The translations under genes were made by a program, and so were the position numbers. This document shows, one piece after another, positions 1-11,674 of a stretch of 64,000 nucleotides of DNA (the first letter of the stretch is position 1; each line of letters opens with the position of its first letter). This DNA comes from Mastigamoeba balamuthi (lineage: Eukaryota > Evosea > Mastigamoebida > Mastigamoebidae): NCBI GenBank assembly GCA_902651635.1, contig CACRSC010000013.1, positions 649,857-713,856 of the forward strand, in the 5' to 3' direction. The notes below the pieces were generated by a model. The model did not search any database. It had not been told where the DNA came from and was given only the letters and a program-made list of their open reading frames with translations.

Positions 1-588
1 ATGCAGGAGTTCGAGGCCTCGCTGTCCCGCCTGATGTCCGGAGACGTCACCCTCGTCGACTCGCTCGGTTCCATGCGCCTGGTGCCGATACTACCCTGGA
101 ATCAAGAATCAAGAATCCAAAAATCTAATCTGTCCCGCGCACGATACGCGAATCTGCTACAGGCGATCCAAGCGGCCATCAGCAAGGCGTTCAAGACGCC
201 CGAGGTCATCAAGATGTTCGCCAAGAAGGACTCTGGCCAGCTGCGCGGCCGCCTGAACGCGATCAACATGAACGTCAAGCTGGGCAAGACCACCAAGGAG
301 CAGGGCACCCTCGAGGCCGTCGAGGTCCTCACCGCCCTCAAGAAGCTCGGCGAGAAGGCACGCTCAAGCTCGAGGGCAGGGCCCTCCGCTGCACGGCACC
401 CGCACGCGACGCGGCACTGACGCAATGCCCGCCCGCAGCTGTCGTCGGACGAGATGAGCTTCCTGCAGCAGAACAGGACAGCCGTCATGGCCGAGTTTGA
501 CCGCGTCTCGGAGGAGGGTATCGGGTCTGGGGCGCGTAACAAGATCCTGTCGTCTGCTGCGACGCAGATCAAGCGCGCCAATGCCTGA
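1..588 (+). CDS. LZIC: LZIC-like protein (ICAT-homology domain), 5' partial
   Basis: Three exons read 1-81, 163-357 and 439-588. They give a protein that matches the C-terminal two thirds of animal LZIC: the MSGDVTLVDSLGSM segment, then AIQAAISKAFKTPEVIKMFAKK, then a stretch ending LKKLGEK followed by LSSDEMSFLQQNR. This is the ICAT-homology region, which in ICAT binds beta-catenin. The N-terminal leucine zipper is absent, so the methionine at base 1 is probably internal and the gene starts before the window. Both introns are 81 nt long. The second has a GC donor (aag|gcacgc) and a CTGACG branch site 22 nt before its acceptor. The family match comes from recall of the human protein; the protist's function is unknown. 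Confidence 0.8.
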
Positions 589-912
589 GAGTCTGTCCTG
601 CAACACCCAACAACGCTTGAGAGCTGCCAGAATGTTCAGAATACCTCGTCACCGTTCGGGTGTTGAGCGTGCTCGCATTACAAAACCGTGGAACCCCACG
701 ACGGCCCTGTGCTCGCGGTGGACACAAATTCGGCTGGTTTTGGCGAGGGGGATCAATCGCGCGCCGCTGATGACACCATTTCCAAATCCAATATGGATCA
801 ACAACGGGATTCACCACAGAGATTCCGCGGACCCGCACGGGGTAAGATGTGCGCCTGTTTCAGATTCTCCGGGTCAAATGACCTTTTCCGAAATCTTGGG
901 CGAAAAAGAACC
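589..912. other. intergenic, nothing recognised
   Basis: This spacer holds only short overlapping frames without shared motifs. I see no RNA gene or repeat. It must carry the 3' end of the LZIC-like gene and the promoter of the next gene, but no clear TATA box stands out. Confidence 0.5.
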
Positions 913-1576
913 ATGAAATCGCATTTCCGAGCGCATTACTCAGCTTTCCGCCGCTCAGTTAAGTGGCTTATGTCGAAGGCGCGCATAGCAATTCTGGTGT
1001 GCACCGTGACACGCATAGTGTTCGCTGTGCTGGCCATTCCCGCTGTGCTTGTGTGCCTCTATTTCAACCCCAAAAATACAACGACTGCCCCCACAGCGAA
1101 ATTGGAACACTCACCTTGGCCGTGGTGGCCGACTGGCCCAACATTGGCTACGCACTCTGCGAGATTGCCTGCTCTATCCCCTGTATTGCCGTCTCTGCTC
1201 TGTCGGGTATGTTCGGCAACCAGAGAGGTTTGGGGTTCACAACCCTGAGCTACTCACTGATCTATCAGTGAAACTGGTGTCGATTGGGCTACAGTCCGTT
1301 TCCCTCGTTCTGAGCTTGGCCCACCTGGCATTTGCAATTGCTCTGCTGCTCCTGACCTTGGACGATGCCCCTGGAGGCCAGTACAGAGTGTGTGACGAGT
1401 CGGAAGACCTTCCTGTCTGGGTACGAAACACAATCGGTGGCCTCACTGTTATGCAGATTGTGGTTGTTGTACTTCTGGTTCCTCTCAGCGTTGCATGCTT
1501 CTTCGCAATGCCACTTCGAACGCCGAGCTCTCACCAAGATCTCAAGGAGATCATTGAGACTGTTCCCCAGAACTAG
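913..1576 (+). CDS. four-helix membrane protein of unknown family
   Basis: Frame continuity and splice motifs suggest three exons, with introns near 1053-1096 and about 1230-1270. The joined product is about 190 residues. It has a basic N-terminus (KSHFRAHYSAFRRSVKW) and then four hydrophobic segments: around ILVCTVTRIVFAVLAIPAVLV, a second containing ADWPNIGYALCEIACSIP, a third SLVLSLAHLAFAIALLLL, and a last one MQIVVVVLLVPLSVACFF. The loop between helices 3 and 4 holds a few acidic residues and a cysteine, and the tail is short and polar. The layout resembles tetraspan proteins, but I see no tetraspanin CCG motif. The start at 913 is the first ATG of the frame; 970 is an alternative. No function is proposed. 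Confidence 0.55.
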
Positions 1577-1654
1577 ACGCACCCAGAACTCAAACGAGTG
1601 TATGTCAGAGAAATTGTGACTTTACATTTTCTCTTAGCCATTCGTGGATGTGAC

Positions 1655-4415
1655 TCAATGAGCAACCAGAAGAGTGAGTCCGAGAACCAGGGGCATCACT
1701 CTCAGGGTCTGGGCCCCACCAGCTTGCTTGCTTGAAGCATGTGAGCTGGTACCAGGGGTTCCCTCACTTGACTGCTGCCTGCTTGCAGTTGTCGAGCTCT
1801 GAGGGTCCTGCGAATTGCCTGATACTTCACTTCCTGCATGTGGGGCCTCGCAATTCGGAGTGATAAACCCTTCATTGCACACACAGGCGTAGGAGCCACT
1901 GGCTTGCAGTGCGCAGATCCCATTGAGCGAGCAGAAGTTCAGGCATCCCGTCAGAGCGTTACACTCATCTGCACTCTTGTCATGCAGACAACGAGACTGA
2001 GCGGACTGAGCAGCAGCAAAGGCCATTACTGCGCACAAAAACTCATTAGTTCCACCACAAAGTTGTGAGGGTACCTGAGCCTCCGACAGAGTAGTCAAAC
2101 AAGCAGTTTTCTTGCTCAGCATTCGTGAGGCCAGGGATGTTGCCGCACATACGGTAGGCGTCCCTTTGATCTGTGTCGCTGTTCCATTCGGGAACAAACT
2201 GGGGCAGATAATCTGAATGGATATTTATCTGTGGAGGGTTAGCCGGTTGATTGAATATGAAGTATACATATGAGTAATTCGTGAACTCGATTTCATATGT
2301 GAAGTTGAAATAAGACTCAGATTCAGAGATCTTCCATTCTTCTCCAAAGTGGGTATAGATCTGCTCGTTGTTGGCAGTCGTCACATTGACCAATGCCAGC
2401 GTTCCATTTGGCAGAAGGTAGTCGTCTTCAGGATTACCATTCCACGTCTGTTCTGTGGTTAAATCTGAAAAAGGAATGATAACCTACTCCACATAATCCG
2501 GAAGTTACGTTCAGAAAGTTGGAATTGACCAAAATCCGCATATTTCGGGCATCAATATCCATTGCAATTGCTAATCCAACAGATTTCTTGAAATCTGCAA
2601 GGAATACTTTGTCCTTCATCGTTATGTTGCCAACTATTCCTATAAGATTATTAGGAACCGACGCATCACTGTAGATGAACCATTCCAGAGGACCGTGAAC
2701 TGTGAATCGAGGCGAACAATACTGTTATTTGAAGAGAACGTCCAAATCGCTGCGTCCGAGCTGAATTGCCGCATTTAGTTTTCCAGCGATACCATCCCCC
2801 TACCTATAGTTTTGAACGAATGCGAAGTTGAATCCTCCTATCTTCACACCAACTCCGGTTAGGCAGGTCACACTTGCACCAGAATCACAAGGAACAGTCC
2901 GCCCTTGAATATTGACTTGCACAAATCCTATGCAAATTGTGAGGTCTTCACATCACATCAGATAGCATACCGTGCGTTGTGGGCACAGTGGAGTTCAGGA
3001 ACATGTATTCGCCGAATCCCTGGAAATCATATGAAAGACCATCGAACGTCACAAAATGCGGATCTCCCCAGGCCTCACAATACCTACACATGCGACCAGA
3101 TCAGAACATCATACGCTATCTGGACTCACTGTTGACGAATCTCTATGCTTGCCGAAATGGGACTCGTCCGCAGCCCTTCATCATCAACAGCCCAAAATTC
3201 GATGTAGTATTGTTTGGCCTACTCAGAAGAGTGAGCTTGAGTGTATTTGCTTGTCTTACCTCGACACCCCACGTGTCCCAGACTAGATGATATAGGGAGG
3301 AGTTCTTCTCGTCTGGAACAAAAGACAATCCGGCCTGTGGAGTTGTGGCGAAGAATTCCATACTTGTTGGGTCGCCGGAAGTCAAAACAATTGTCATGTC
3401 CACCTTCGACCCCGAGAGAACGACAACATCCGATCCGAGCAGGTCTATGGCAGGACTCTCGGGGAGGAGGCAACTGAACTCGCTCTCGGGCCCAGTGCAG
3501 TTGATATCATCAATGCAAGGAAGACCAGCCACGGGAGATCCCTCCGCACATCGTTTGAGCTCGCCTGTGCTAAGGCTGAGGGGGAGAATTTACAACAGGT
3601 CGGATATGGCACGTGGGTGTTTAACGCCTGTGTAGTCAGTTTCGTCTGTGTCTATGCAGTGGCTAGCCCTCAGGGTCGGGCTATCTTGAAAGTCCCGCAG
3701 AGAGAACCTGAACAACTGTGTTAGACCAAAGAACACTCCGAGGTTTACCAGACGTAGCCCTTTGCTGTTCCTCTCTCTAATTGCTCGCACTGAACTTCTG
3801 ATTGGTCCTGCTTGCACATATCCTTTACGGTGTTGGAGTCACCGATACCTGCAGGATCTGCATCAGACCGCACGTTCAGGAGTAGTGCAAGCACATATGC
3901 GGTCCATGGAGTGCCTCGGAGATGCTGTGTAGCCAATTACGACGCCGCCCCTCCGCGATGCCTCCGGAGTGACCACCGTCAGCGTGTTCGACGTCGAGAC
4001 GTCAACAGTGGTCCGGCACAGTTCGTTGAACACCTCATAGTTCGAGGTGTTGTACACCGCGATCACGTACCGGCCCACCCTTGGGGTTACATCGACGAGT
4101 TCCATCGTGCCGTTTTCCCCTGAAATTAACCCAGATTCGTGAATACAGGCGGAGTGCCGAAAGGTACGTGCCCCACAGCCCGTCGTAGTAGCCTTTGCTG
4201 TACAGGCAGTCCAAGAGAGTCTGGTTGGCAGCGACACAGGAGGAAGGCCAAATGGCCAGAACCAGATTGTTGGCCCAACCTGTGGCCCCCCAGTGCACCT
4301 CTATCGGGTCGTTCACGAGCGGCAGCCCGCCGTGGGGGACCTCGAGGTAACAGTCCCCAGCCAGCACGACAGCAAGCATGAAGGCCAGGACTATCGCAAA
4401 CGCGCGCGTGATCAT
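1655..4415 (-). CDS. secreted vWD/EGF surface protein, paralog A
   Basis: This multi-exon gene starts at 4415 with a signal peptide (MITRAFAIVLAFMLAVVLAG) and ends at 1655 with a hydrophobic tail (PLVLGLTLLVAH) that may be a GPI signal or a single membrane anchor. Order of parts: an N-terminal beta domain with NDPIEVHWGA; a second beta module (SGENGTMELVDVTP); a cadherin-like segment near 3.2-3.45 kb; a von Willebrand type D domain beginning CEAWGDPHFVTFDG near 3.07 kb, with its GLCG near 2.49 kb and FGEEWK near 2.34 kb; then CLFDYSVGG; and an EGF-like domain near 1.84-1.97 kb (CSLNGICALQ...CVCNEGF). The vWD placement before a CLFD-type segment and EGF recalls mucin-4/SUSD2-type proteins. The gene is a tandem paralog of the gene at 4841-7602. 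Likely role: adhesion or matrix at the cell surface (inference). Confidence 0.75.
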
Positions 4416-4840
4416 TCTTGGTGGGTTGTTTCTTTTGTGTGCCAGTGGCTCAGTTTATCTGCTGTGGGGACGGATTTCTGGCTTTCTTTGAATGAAGGTA
4501 ATAACCGCCAAGATTCGAAACCCACGTAATCTCGGATCGGGGTTGGACAGGGATCTCGGGCTCAGTCTATGCAGGATAGTATCTCTTAGTGGAACCAGAT
4601 TGCTGAGCATCGACAGTTATGCCGGGGTGCCTGCCGTTGAATTTGGCTAGGTTTCCAAAATGGAAAACCTGTGACCGATTCTCGGTGGCCCCACAGAGAA
4701 AAAATCGCCAGAGAGTAAACAGGCGGTCAGAAGACGTCACTGATCACGCACATGCCCTCACGAGCGAGGAACCGTTTCATGTAAATGGAGGTTCATTGTC
4801 AACAGGGCAAAATCGATCTTGATTCACGTTTCGCTTCGAA
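4416..4840. other. spacer between the two vWD paralogs
   Basis: About 425 nt separate the 3' end of paralog B from the start codon of paralog A on the minus strand. It holds no supported gene. It should contain paralog A's promoter and paralog B's polyadenylation signal, though neither is obvious. Confidence 0.5.
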
Positions 4841-7602
4841 CTAAAAACTGGCAAAGAGGGCAACTCCAAGGGCCAGTACAACCCCTATCGGTGTCAGCGC
4901 CCCTGCGCCGCCCGACTCGCGGCCGTCCGGCTCCCCCGGATCCTCGTCTGGCTTCTCAGCGCTGTCCATTGCAGAGGTTGAGTTGCTGTCGATGGCGCCC
5001 CTGTCTGGAATCTCGCAATTGGGTGTGTTGAACCCCTCGTTGCATTGGCAGGCGTAGAGGCCACCGGGCTGCTGAGTGCACACCCCGTTGAGCCAACAAA
5101 AGTTCTCGCACATCGTAAAGGCCGCGCATTCCGCTTCACTCTTCTCGTGCAGACAGCGTGACTGTGCCGATCGTGCAGCAGCGTATGCCATAACTGCTCC
5201 GAGCTTGTGAGAAAGAACGGTGTGAACGGAAAGTACCGGAGCCGCCAACTGAGAAGTCAAAAATGCAGTTGTCGCGCTCGGCTGTCGTTATGCCGGGGAT
5301 GTTGCCACACATGCGGTAGGCAATGCTCTGGTCTGTGCCGCTGGCCCATTCAGGCGCATACTGCGGACGATAGTCTGAATGTATATTAATCTGTTGGGGA
5401 CGGTGAGAAATAATAGCTCGATGTTTCTCTTAGCTCACATAGGAGTAGTTAGTGGATTCGGATTCGTATGTGACGTTGAACATTGTTTCAGACTCGGAGA
5501 CCTTCCACTCCTCTCCGAATCGGAGGAAAAGCTGTTCGCTGTCGACAGCCGACAAATTGTCAAACGCGAGTGTTCCGTTTGGCAGAGTATAGTCGTCTTC
5601 AGGGTCGCCATTCCACGTCTGACATCGAATTTTCAGTGCTGCACGTACGAACCATCTGGACATACCCCACACAGACCCGTAGTCCTGTTGAGGAAGTTCG
5701 AGTTGACCAGGATGCGAAGATGCCGTGCGTCAGTGTCTATGAGAACAGCGATTCCGACAGACTGTGTAAAGTCGGCGAGGAAGACACTCTCTTGCAAAGT
5801 TATGTTGCCTTCAATTCCTATTCTCCATGAGGCTGAAATTCAATTATGATTAAGTACCAAATGAGCTGACCGAATAATATCCAGAATCGAGAGAGATGAC
5901 TGCCCCATCAGCAGAGAACGTCCATTGCCCATTCGCGGAACTAGAGAAAAAACGGTGAGAAGCACACGCCACAATTGAATTGGGAGGACCTGTAGTTTTG
6001 AACAAAGGCGAATTGCTCGCTTCCTATCTGGACGCTTACGCCAGAAAAGCAGGACGCGTTCGATTCAGGATAACACGGTACGGTCCGCCCTTGGATGTTC
6101 ACGGTCTGGTCTCCTATGGTGCCTATCTTTCAGAATCACCGAAAGAAGACAGTCCTACCAAGCCATGTCGGGACTGTGGAGGACAGAAACGTGTACTCGC
6201 CGAAACCCTGGAAGTCGTAGGACAGATTATCAAACGTCACAAAGTGCGGGTCTCCCCAGACTTCGCAATACCTGGTGATGTTGTGTGAAATATGGTTGCG
6301 GACTGGGTTACGCACTGCTGACGAATATCTATGAAGACCGAAGTGGGACCCGCCATCAGTCCGTTCCCATCGACTGCCCAGAACTCGACGAAGTATTCCT
6401 GAGCCTCAATGCCCCATGTACTCCAGAGGAGATGATAGACGGAGACGTTCTCGTCGTCGCGAGCAAACGACATGCCGTTCAGCGGAGAGGTGATGAAGAA
6501 GTCGAGGGCCTCGGGGTTCCCAGTAGTGACAACCACGGGGATGTCCACGTCCGACCCCGACAGAGCGACGACGTCCGAGCCGAGCAGGTAGAGCGAGGGG
6601 CTCTCTGGCCCGAGGCAGCAGTAGTGTGTGTCAGGGTCGGAACAGTTCTCATCATCGGTGCAGGGCAGCCCAGCACTGGGAGAGCCTGGCTCGCACAGCC
6701 ATAACTCCTCTGATGTGTTGTGAGAAACGTGAGCAAAGCCGAGCTACAAACGCAAACCTGAGTGCGAGATGTTTGTGGTGAAGGTCTCGTCTGTGTCGAC
6801 GCAGTAGCTCGCCCTGAGGACGGAACTCCCCTGATAATCGGCCAGAGAGAACCTGCCCGAACGCAATGAGTGCTGCGTCCATGGGGCAAAATGGAAACAC
6901 ACCAGGCGAACCCCATGGCCGTCTCGCGTTCGAGCCACGTGCACTCGACGCCCGTGCTATCCTGGCTGCACATGTCCGTGGCAGTCTCAGCGTCGCAGAC
7001 ACCTGCACCAGGACTCGTCAGCGAGCCCAGCCCGAGCCGATAGCGAGTTACAAATGCGGTCCAGGGAGTGCCTCGGGGAGGCTGTGTAGCCGATCACGAC
7101 TCCGCCCCTCCTCGACTCCTCCGGGGTGACCGCAGTCAGCGTGTTCGTGGTGGTGACCTCCACCGTGGTCCAGCACAGCTCGTCGTACGCGACGTAGTCC
7201 GACGTGTTGTAGAGCCCGATAACGTACTTTCCGATCCGAGGGGTCGCATAGATGAAGACCGTTGTGCCGTTCGTCTCTGAGAAACGCCATTTGCATCATT
7301 CAAAATGCTCTCTTTGAAAACGCCGCCCGCGCGTTCAAACCCAGATACTGACAGAGAAACGCACCCATGAGATCGACGTAGTAGCCGCTGGTGTCCAGGC
7401 ACTGTGCTAGCGTCATGCCTGTCGCGGGGCAGGACGCGGGCCAGAGGGCGAGGACGAGCTGGTTGGTCCAGTTGGAGGCTCCCCAGTGCACCTCGATCGG
7501 GTCATTCACGAGGTGCACTCCGCCAGAGACGTTGACGAAGCAGCCTGCTGCCGCTTGCACGGCGACAGCACAGATCAAGGCCGCAGAAGCGCAGAAACGC
7601 AT
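4841..7602 (-). CDS. secreted vWD/EGF surface protein, paralog B
   Basis: It has the same architecture and nearly the same genomic length as paralog A. It starts at 7602 with a signal peptide (MRFCASAALICAVAVQAAAG), followed by the beta module LVNDPIEVHWGASNW. Near 6.3-6.55 kb lies a cadherin-like domain whose end reads FWAVDGNG...SVFIDI. A vWD domain begins CEVWGDPHFVTFDN near 6.26 kb, with FGEEWKVSESE near 5.5 kb. Next come an EGF-like domain near 5.0-5.1 kb (CWLNGVCTQQ...CQCNEGF), a polar linker rich in D, E and P, and a hydrophobic C-terminus (VVLALGVALFASF). Gene length, intron layout and residue identity with paralog A show a local tandem duplication. Extracellular adhesion is the likely role. 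Some exon edges remain uncertain. Confidence 0.75.
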
Positions 7603-7891
7603 CCCGTCGCTACTGTTCGAGTGCGGACGTGCGGTTGCAATTTCCCTGCACTGCGCAGATTTGGCGTCACAGATCGGGCACTTGGATTCCTATCTCACTC
7701 CACTCCGAGTCTCAAAGTGCAAACCTCGAGAAAGCCACCTCGACTACACTTCGCCGTGATGGACAACGCTATCTGCGTCAATAATTCCCAGAATATCTTC
7801 ATCTCGGCTCGTTCCACGACCTTCAAGTTTCCTCTGCCATGTGTAATGGCCTCACGTGGAACGACCAGTTGGCCGTACCAATGTGATTCCT

Positions 7892-10547
7892 CTATTGCGA
7901 CTGCGTGGCGGGAAGAGTGTCGAGTGCGCAGGCAAGGATCGAGCGGCTCCTAAGTGCGAACGCCTCGTCCTCATACGCCCAGCTGACCCTCAGCCTCGAC
8001 GCGTCGCCAAACTCTACTCTGACAGAGCGCGCGCAGATGGACCCGTCCTCGCTCTTCTTCCACTGCTCCCCTTCGATCCACCTGGAGTGAGAGACCGTAG
8101 GCACACGTCCTGTTCGTCAGAAGCCGCGCAACACTCGAGACATCCGTGGCCTACCGATTGAGGGCGCTCACGAGCGCGGCCTGCATTCCCGCAGCGTCCT
8201 TGCCCTGGGGTACCGCCAGCGAGGTGGCGAACTTGAGCGAGTGCTCTGGGAGCCCCAGCTGGCTCCCGAGCTCCGACGAGGCCACGATCGACACCTTGGG
8301 GCTGTCCGGGCGCCCTGAGATGACGAGCGCGGCCTTGAGCGGCACCATGGACTCCTGGAACCGCGGCTTCTTGACCTGCATCGCGTCCCCCTGCAGAGCG
8401 GGCGACACGGAGGGCTCGTCGCGCAGCCGCTTGCCCGGGAGCAGAGACGTCGAGATGGTCACCGGGATGCTCAGCGACGTCGCGGTGACCGCCTCGCCGT
8501 GGTTCGCGGGCGCGTAGCAGGGGATCCCGAAGTCCTGCTGTATCTTCTCCTTCATGATGGCCCTGAGCCACGCGCAGCCCGCACGGCACGGGAGCCCGGG
8601 GTCAGCAAAACAACCAGTGCGCAACGGGTAGAGTATTCGCTGCGTACATCTTCTCCTTCTCGCCGTGGACGAGGAGGACGCTGCGCGGCTCCACCATAGA
8701 GATGAGCTGCATGATGCCCTTGGCGTCGACGTGGGCGCTGAACGACAGCGAGATGACCTTGCACCGGATGTCCACGCTGCCTCTCCCTCCCTCAAACTCC
8801 AGCTGCACGCGTACGCAACACACGCGCTGTCGGTAAGATAGAGGCCAGTGAGAGAACAACCGGCGTACGCGAGTGGCCCCGTTGAGGATCCTGTGGCCAG
8901 TCGTCCCCGCGACGCAGTACCCAGGCATGATGACGAGATTGAGCTCGCTGGGCGCCCACTTCTTGAACACCTCGAACGAGAACCCTGCGGTGCACGAGGC
9001 CGTCAGCGGGCGTCCATGCCCATCCGCGGGTGAGCGAGCCGCACCGACGTGGAGCATCCCGGGGGAGGCGATGAGGACCATCGGGCCCGGGGTCTCAATG
9101 ACAGAGGCCCCCAGCCTGGGGTCGATGGGCTTGATGTGCCGCGAGTCGAACACGGGCCTCTTCTTCTGCACCTCCTTGACGCGCTCGTTCATCCACCCCG
9201 TGAACAGGTTGTAGTACGTGTTGGCCTTGCTCCCCATCCCTGCGCACCGCCAAACCGGCCCAAGCCAAGCGCAAGGGAAGGGGCAGTGTCAGAGACCCTC
9301 ACAGGCCTCGCCGGCAGAGCCAGGGCGTCGAGAGAGCCGGCGGACCCGAGCAGAAGTAGATGGGGACGGCGAGGTTCATGCGCTCCCAGTACGAGTCGAG
9401 CAGCAGCATGAGCTCCTGGGCCCTGCCCAGCGCGAACACCGGCAGGAGGACCTTGCCGCCCTTGGCGACGCACTCGTGCACGCGCTTGAGGAAGTCGCGC
9501 TCCCTGGCGCGCTTCGAGTCGCGGATGGTCGTGCAGTAGGTCGTCTCTGTGATCAGGATGTCGGGGCGCAGCCGCGGGACGTGGGCCGACCCCAGGTGCC
9601 TGTCGGGCGTCATGTTGTAGTCCCCGCTGTAGATGGCCGTCTCCGACCCCACGCGCAGCTCCCAGATGCCTGCGCCCAGCACCTGCGCAGGGCCAGGGGC
9701 GCGGTGAGCGCACAGCACGCGCAGCCACGGCCGCGTACATGGCTGCCATACCAGGCGCGGATGCTGAGCTTGTCGTCGACCTGGACGAGCTGCCGCAGGT
9801 TGATGGGCGTCACTGTGCCGCGTGGGTGACGCCCCCCGTCAGTGCGCTGGCCGACGGCGACTGCGCGGAGGCGAGAGCGGACCCTTCTGCATGGCCTGCT
9901 GGATGTGCTCCTCGGTGAAGAAGTCCTTCTCGCCCCTGCGCTCCGCCGTGATCCTCCTGTAGTCCGACAGCAGTATCGGCACAATCGCCTTGGTCGGGTA
10001 CTGCAGCCACCGCCAGCAAGCAGCACAGCAGCAGCACCACCACCACCAAGCAGAGCACCCCCCCAGGCATCAGAGACAGCAAGCAGCGGCGGGCTTGGGC
10101 TTCTTGCGGGCAGAGCATACCGTCATGTAGATGGGCCCGTTGTAGCTGCAGTCCCCGGCGTCGCAAGGGGCGGGGGCGTCAGAGCGCTGTGAAGCATAGG
10201 CAGGGGAGTGTAGAAGGAGAAGGACGTCACTCACCCGAGGCGCTCGGTGAAGTGCGGCAGCGCTCCGCAGTGGTCCAGGTGGCTGGGCGGCGTGAGACCT
10301 GAGAGAGGCCCGACCGGGGGGTGCGGCAGGAGGAGGCGCACAAGTGGGAGATGATGAGGCAGCTGATGTACTTGGTGTAGGGGCCTGTGGGGGCGATGGC
10401 CGTGAAGTCGGGGAAGCGCCGCTCGTCGTTGTAGCCCATGTGCATGCCGCAGTCGAACATGATCGTCTTGCCCCCGAGCGTCACCAGCACGCAGCTGCCG
10501 CCCACGTCCAGGCCCGCCCCAAGCGGCTTGACGTGTATCGTCGGCAT
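7892..10547 (-). CDS. INTS11: Integrator complex subunit 11 (RNA endonuclease)
   Basis: The start [19 protein letters not shown] closely follows animal INTS11. Exon 1 (10342-10547) ends inside the metallo-beta-lactamase motif [11 protein letters not shown], which is completed by exon 2 (10235-10282). Exon 3 is only 25 nt (10121-10145, YNGPIYMT). Later exons carry [15 protein letters not shown], then VLGAG and [13 protein letters not shown], the beta-CASP segment [14 protein letters not shown], then [14 protein letters not shown] and [10 protein letters not shown]. The C-terminal part includes [13 protein letters not shown] and [12 protein letters not shown]11 is the catalytic endonuclease of Integrator, which cleaves snRNA and paused transcripts in the nucleus. 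Its relative CPSF73 lacks the MPEIRVTPLGAG-type start, so INTS11 is the better call. Metal-binding residues look intact. About nine exons; several limits are approximate. Confidence 0.9.
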
Positions 10548-10697
10548 TTGTCGTCCGCGCGAATGAACTGTTACACACACAAGGTTGGGAATTCTTCTGA
10601 ATCTATTGTCCTTTTCCCGCGGCAGATATCTTCCCGGTATCTTGCCGCTCCCACCACTCAACACTACCCCCTCGTTTCAACAAGTCCGTCCCGGACT

Positions 10698-11500
10698 TTA
10701 GGGTTGGGGCTGGGGTGCCGTGGGCTGTCCCTGCCCGGTCCGCACGACACGCAGCCTCTCCGCGAACGCCTGCTGGGCCGCTGCCGACGGGAACGACGAT
10801 GCCGCCGACGTCTTTGCCGGGCCCGCCACCGACGCCCCCGCGTCGCCCTGCTGCCTCGCTTGGATCCCCTGCCCCGCCCCTGCCGCGCTGCGCTCGGCCA
10901 CTACGTAGTCGCCGATGCGCCTCTGCGCGGACGCCGACGCAGCCGCGTCGCCCCTCTTGAGGCGCTCGACGTGGACGGTCTTGACCTCCTCGTCGCCCCC
11001 CACACCGCGCGTGATGCGCACCACGGCCGGCCCGACGGTCTCCTTGACGAGCCACGGGCCCGTCCATGTGTACTCGAGCCGCCGCTTGGCATCGTGGACC
11101 TTCTTGAGCAGCAGGTCCGTCGCCAGCCACACCTTCTCGCCCACCACGTACCCCGGGTCGATGCGCCCCGCGTTGTAGCGCCTCTGCACCGCCGCCCGGT
11201 AGTCCTTCTCGAACTCCTGCGCTGCCTTGCGTGCCGCCGCCGTCTTGCGCTCGAGGTCCTCGACGTACGCCGTCAGCTTACGCGAGCGCGCCGGCCCCTT
11301 GGTGGCGACGTCGATGGGCGTGCGCGTGTCGCGCCCGAACACCAGCCTGCACGGCGAGACCCCCGTCGCCTCGTGTGGCGAGTTGTTGTACGCGTGCAGG
11401 ACCGACGGGATGAGCTCGTCCCACTCGAATGGGTACGAGCGCTCAAGCGCCCGCAAGGCCTCGACGAGCGTTCGGTTTTCGAAGTCACCGATTTCCCCAC
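10698..11500 (-). mobile_element. Ty3/gypsy-type LTR retrotransposon relic (integrase end)
   Basis: The minus strand shows a stretch typical of the C-terminal part of a Ty3/gypsy (Metaviridae) integrase: ENRTLVEALRAL, a HAYNNSPHEATGVSP segment, then LVFGRDTRTPIDV and a basic, chromatin-binding-like tail. Only this 3' end of pol is present. I see no gag, protease, reverse transcriptase or LTR around it, so this is a truncated fossil. It sits between the INTS11 start and the next gene. The readable frame suggests a fairly recent insertion or some constraint, but age cannot be judged without relatives. Confidence 0.7.
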
Positions 11501-11674
11501 CATTTTCCAACAGTTTGTTCCCGCACAGCACACACGGATGGTTCCCCGCTGCTGCATGCTCCCTGTCACGGTGATGGTCGTGGTGCGAGCTGACCGGTCT
11601 TCCGTTCACCGTCTCTTGCCCCTGCTGACGCTCCCCTTTGGTCGATTGCGTTCCCCGCTCGCCCTGTGCCTTAG

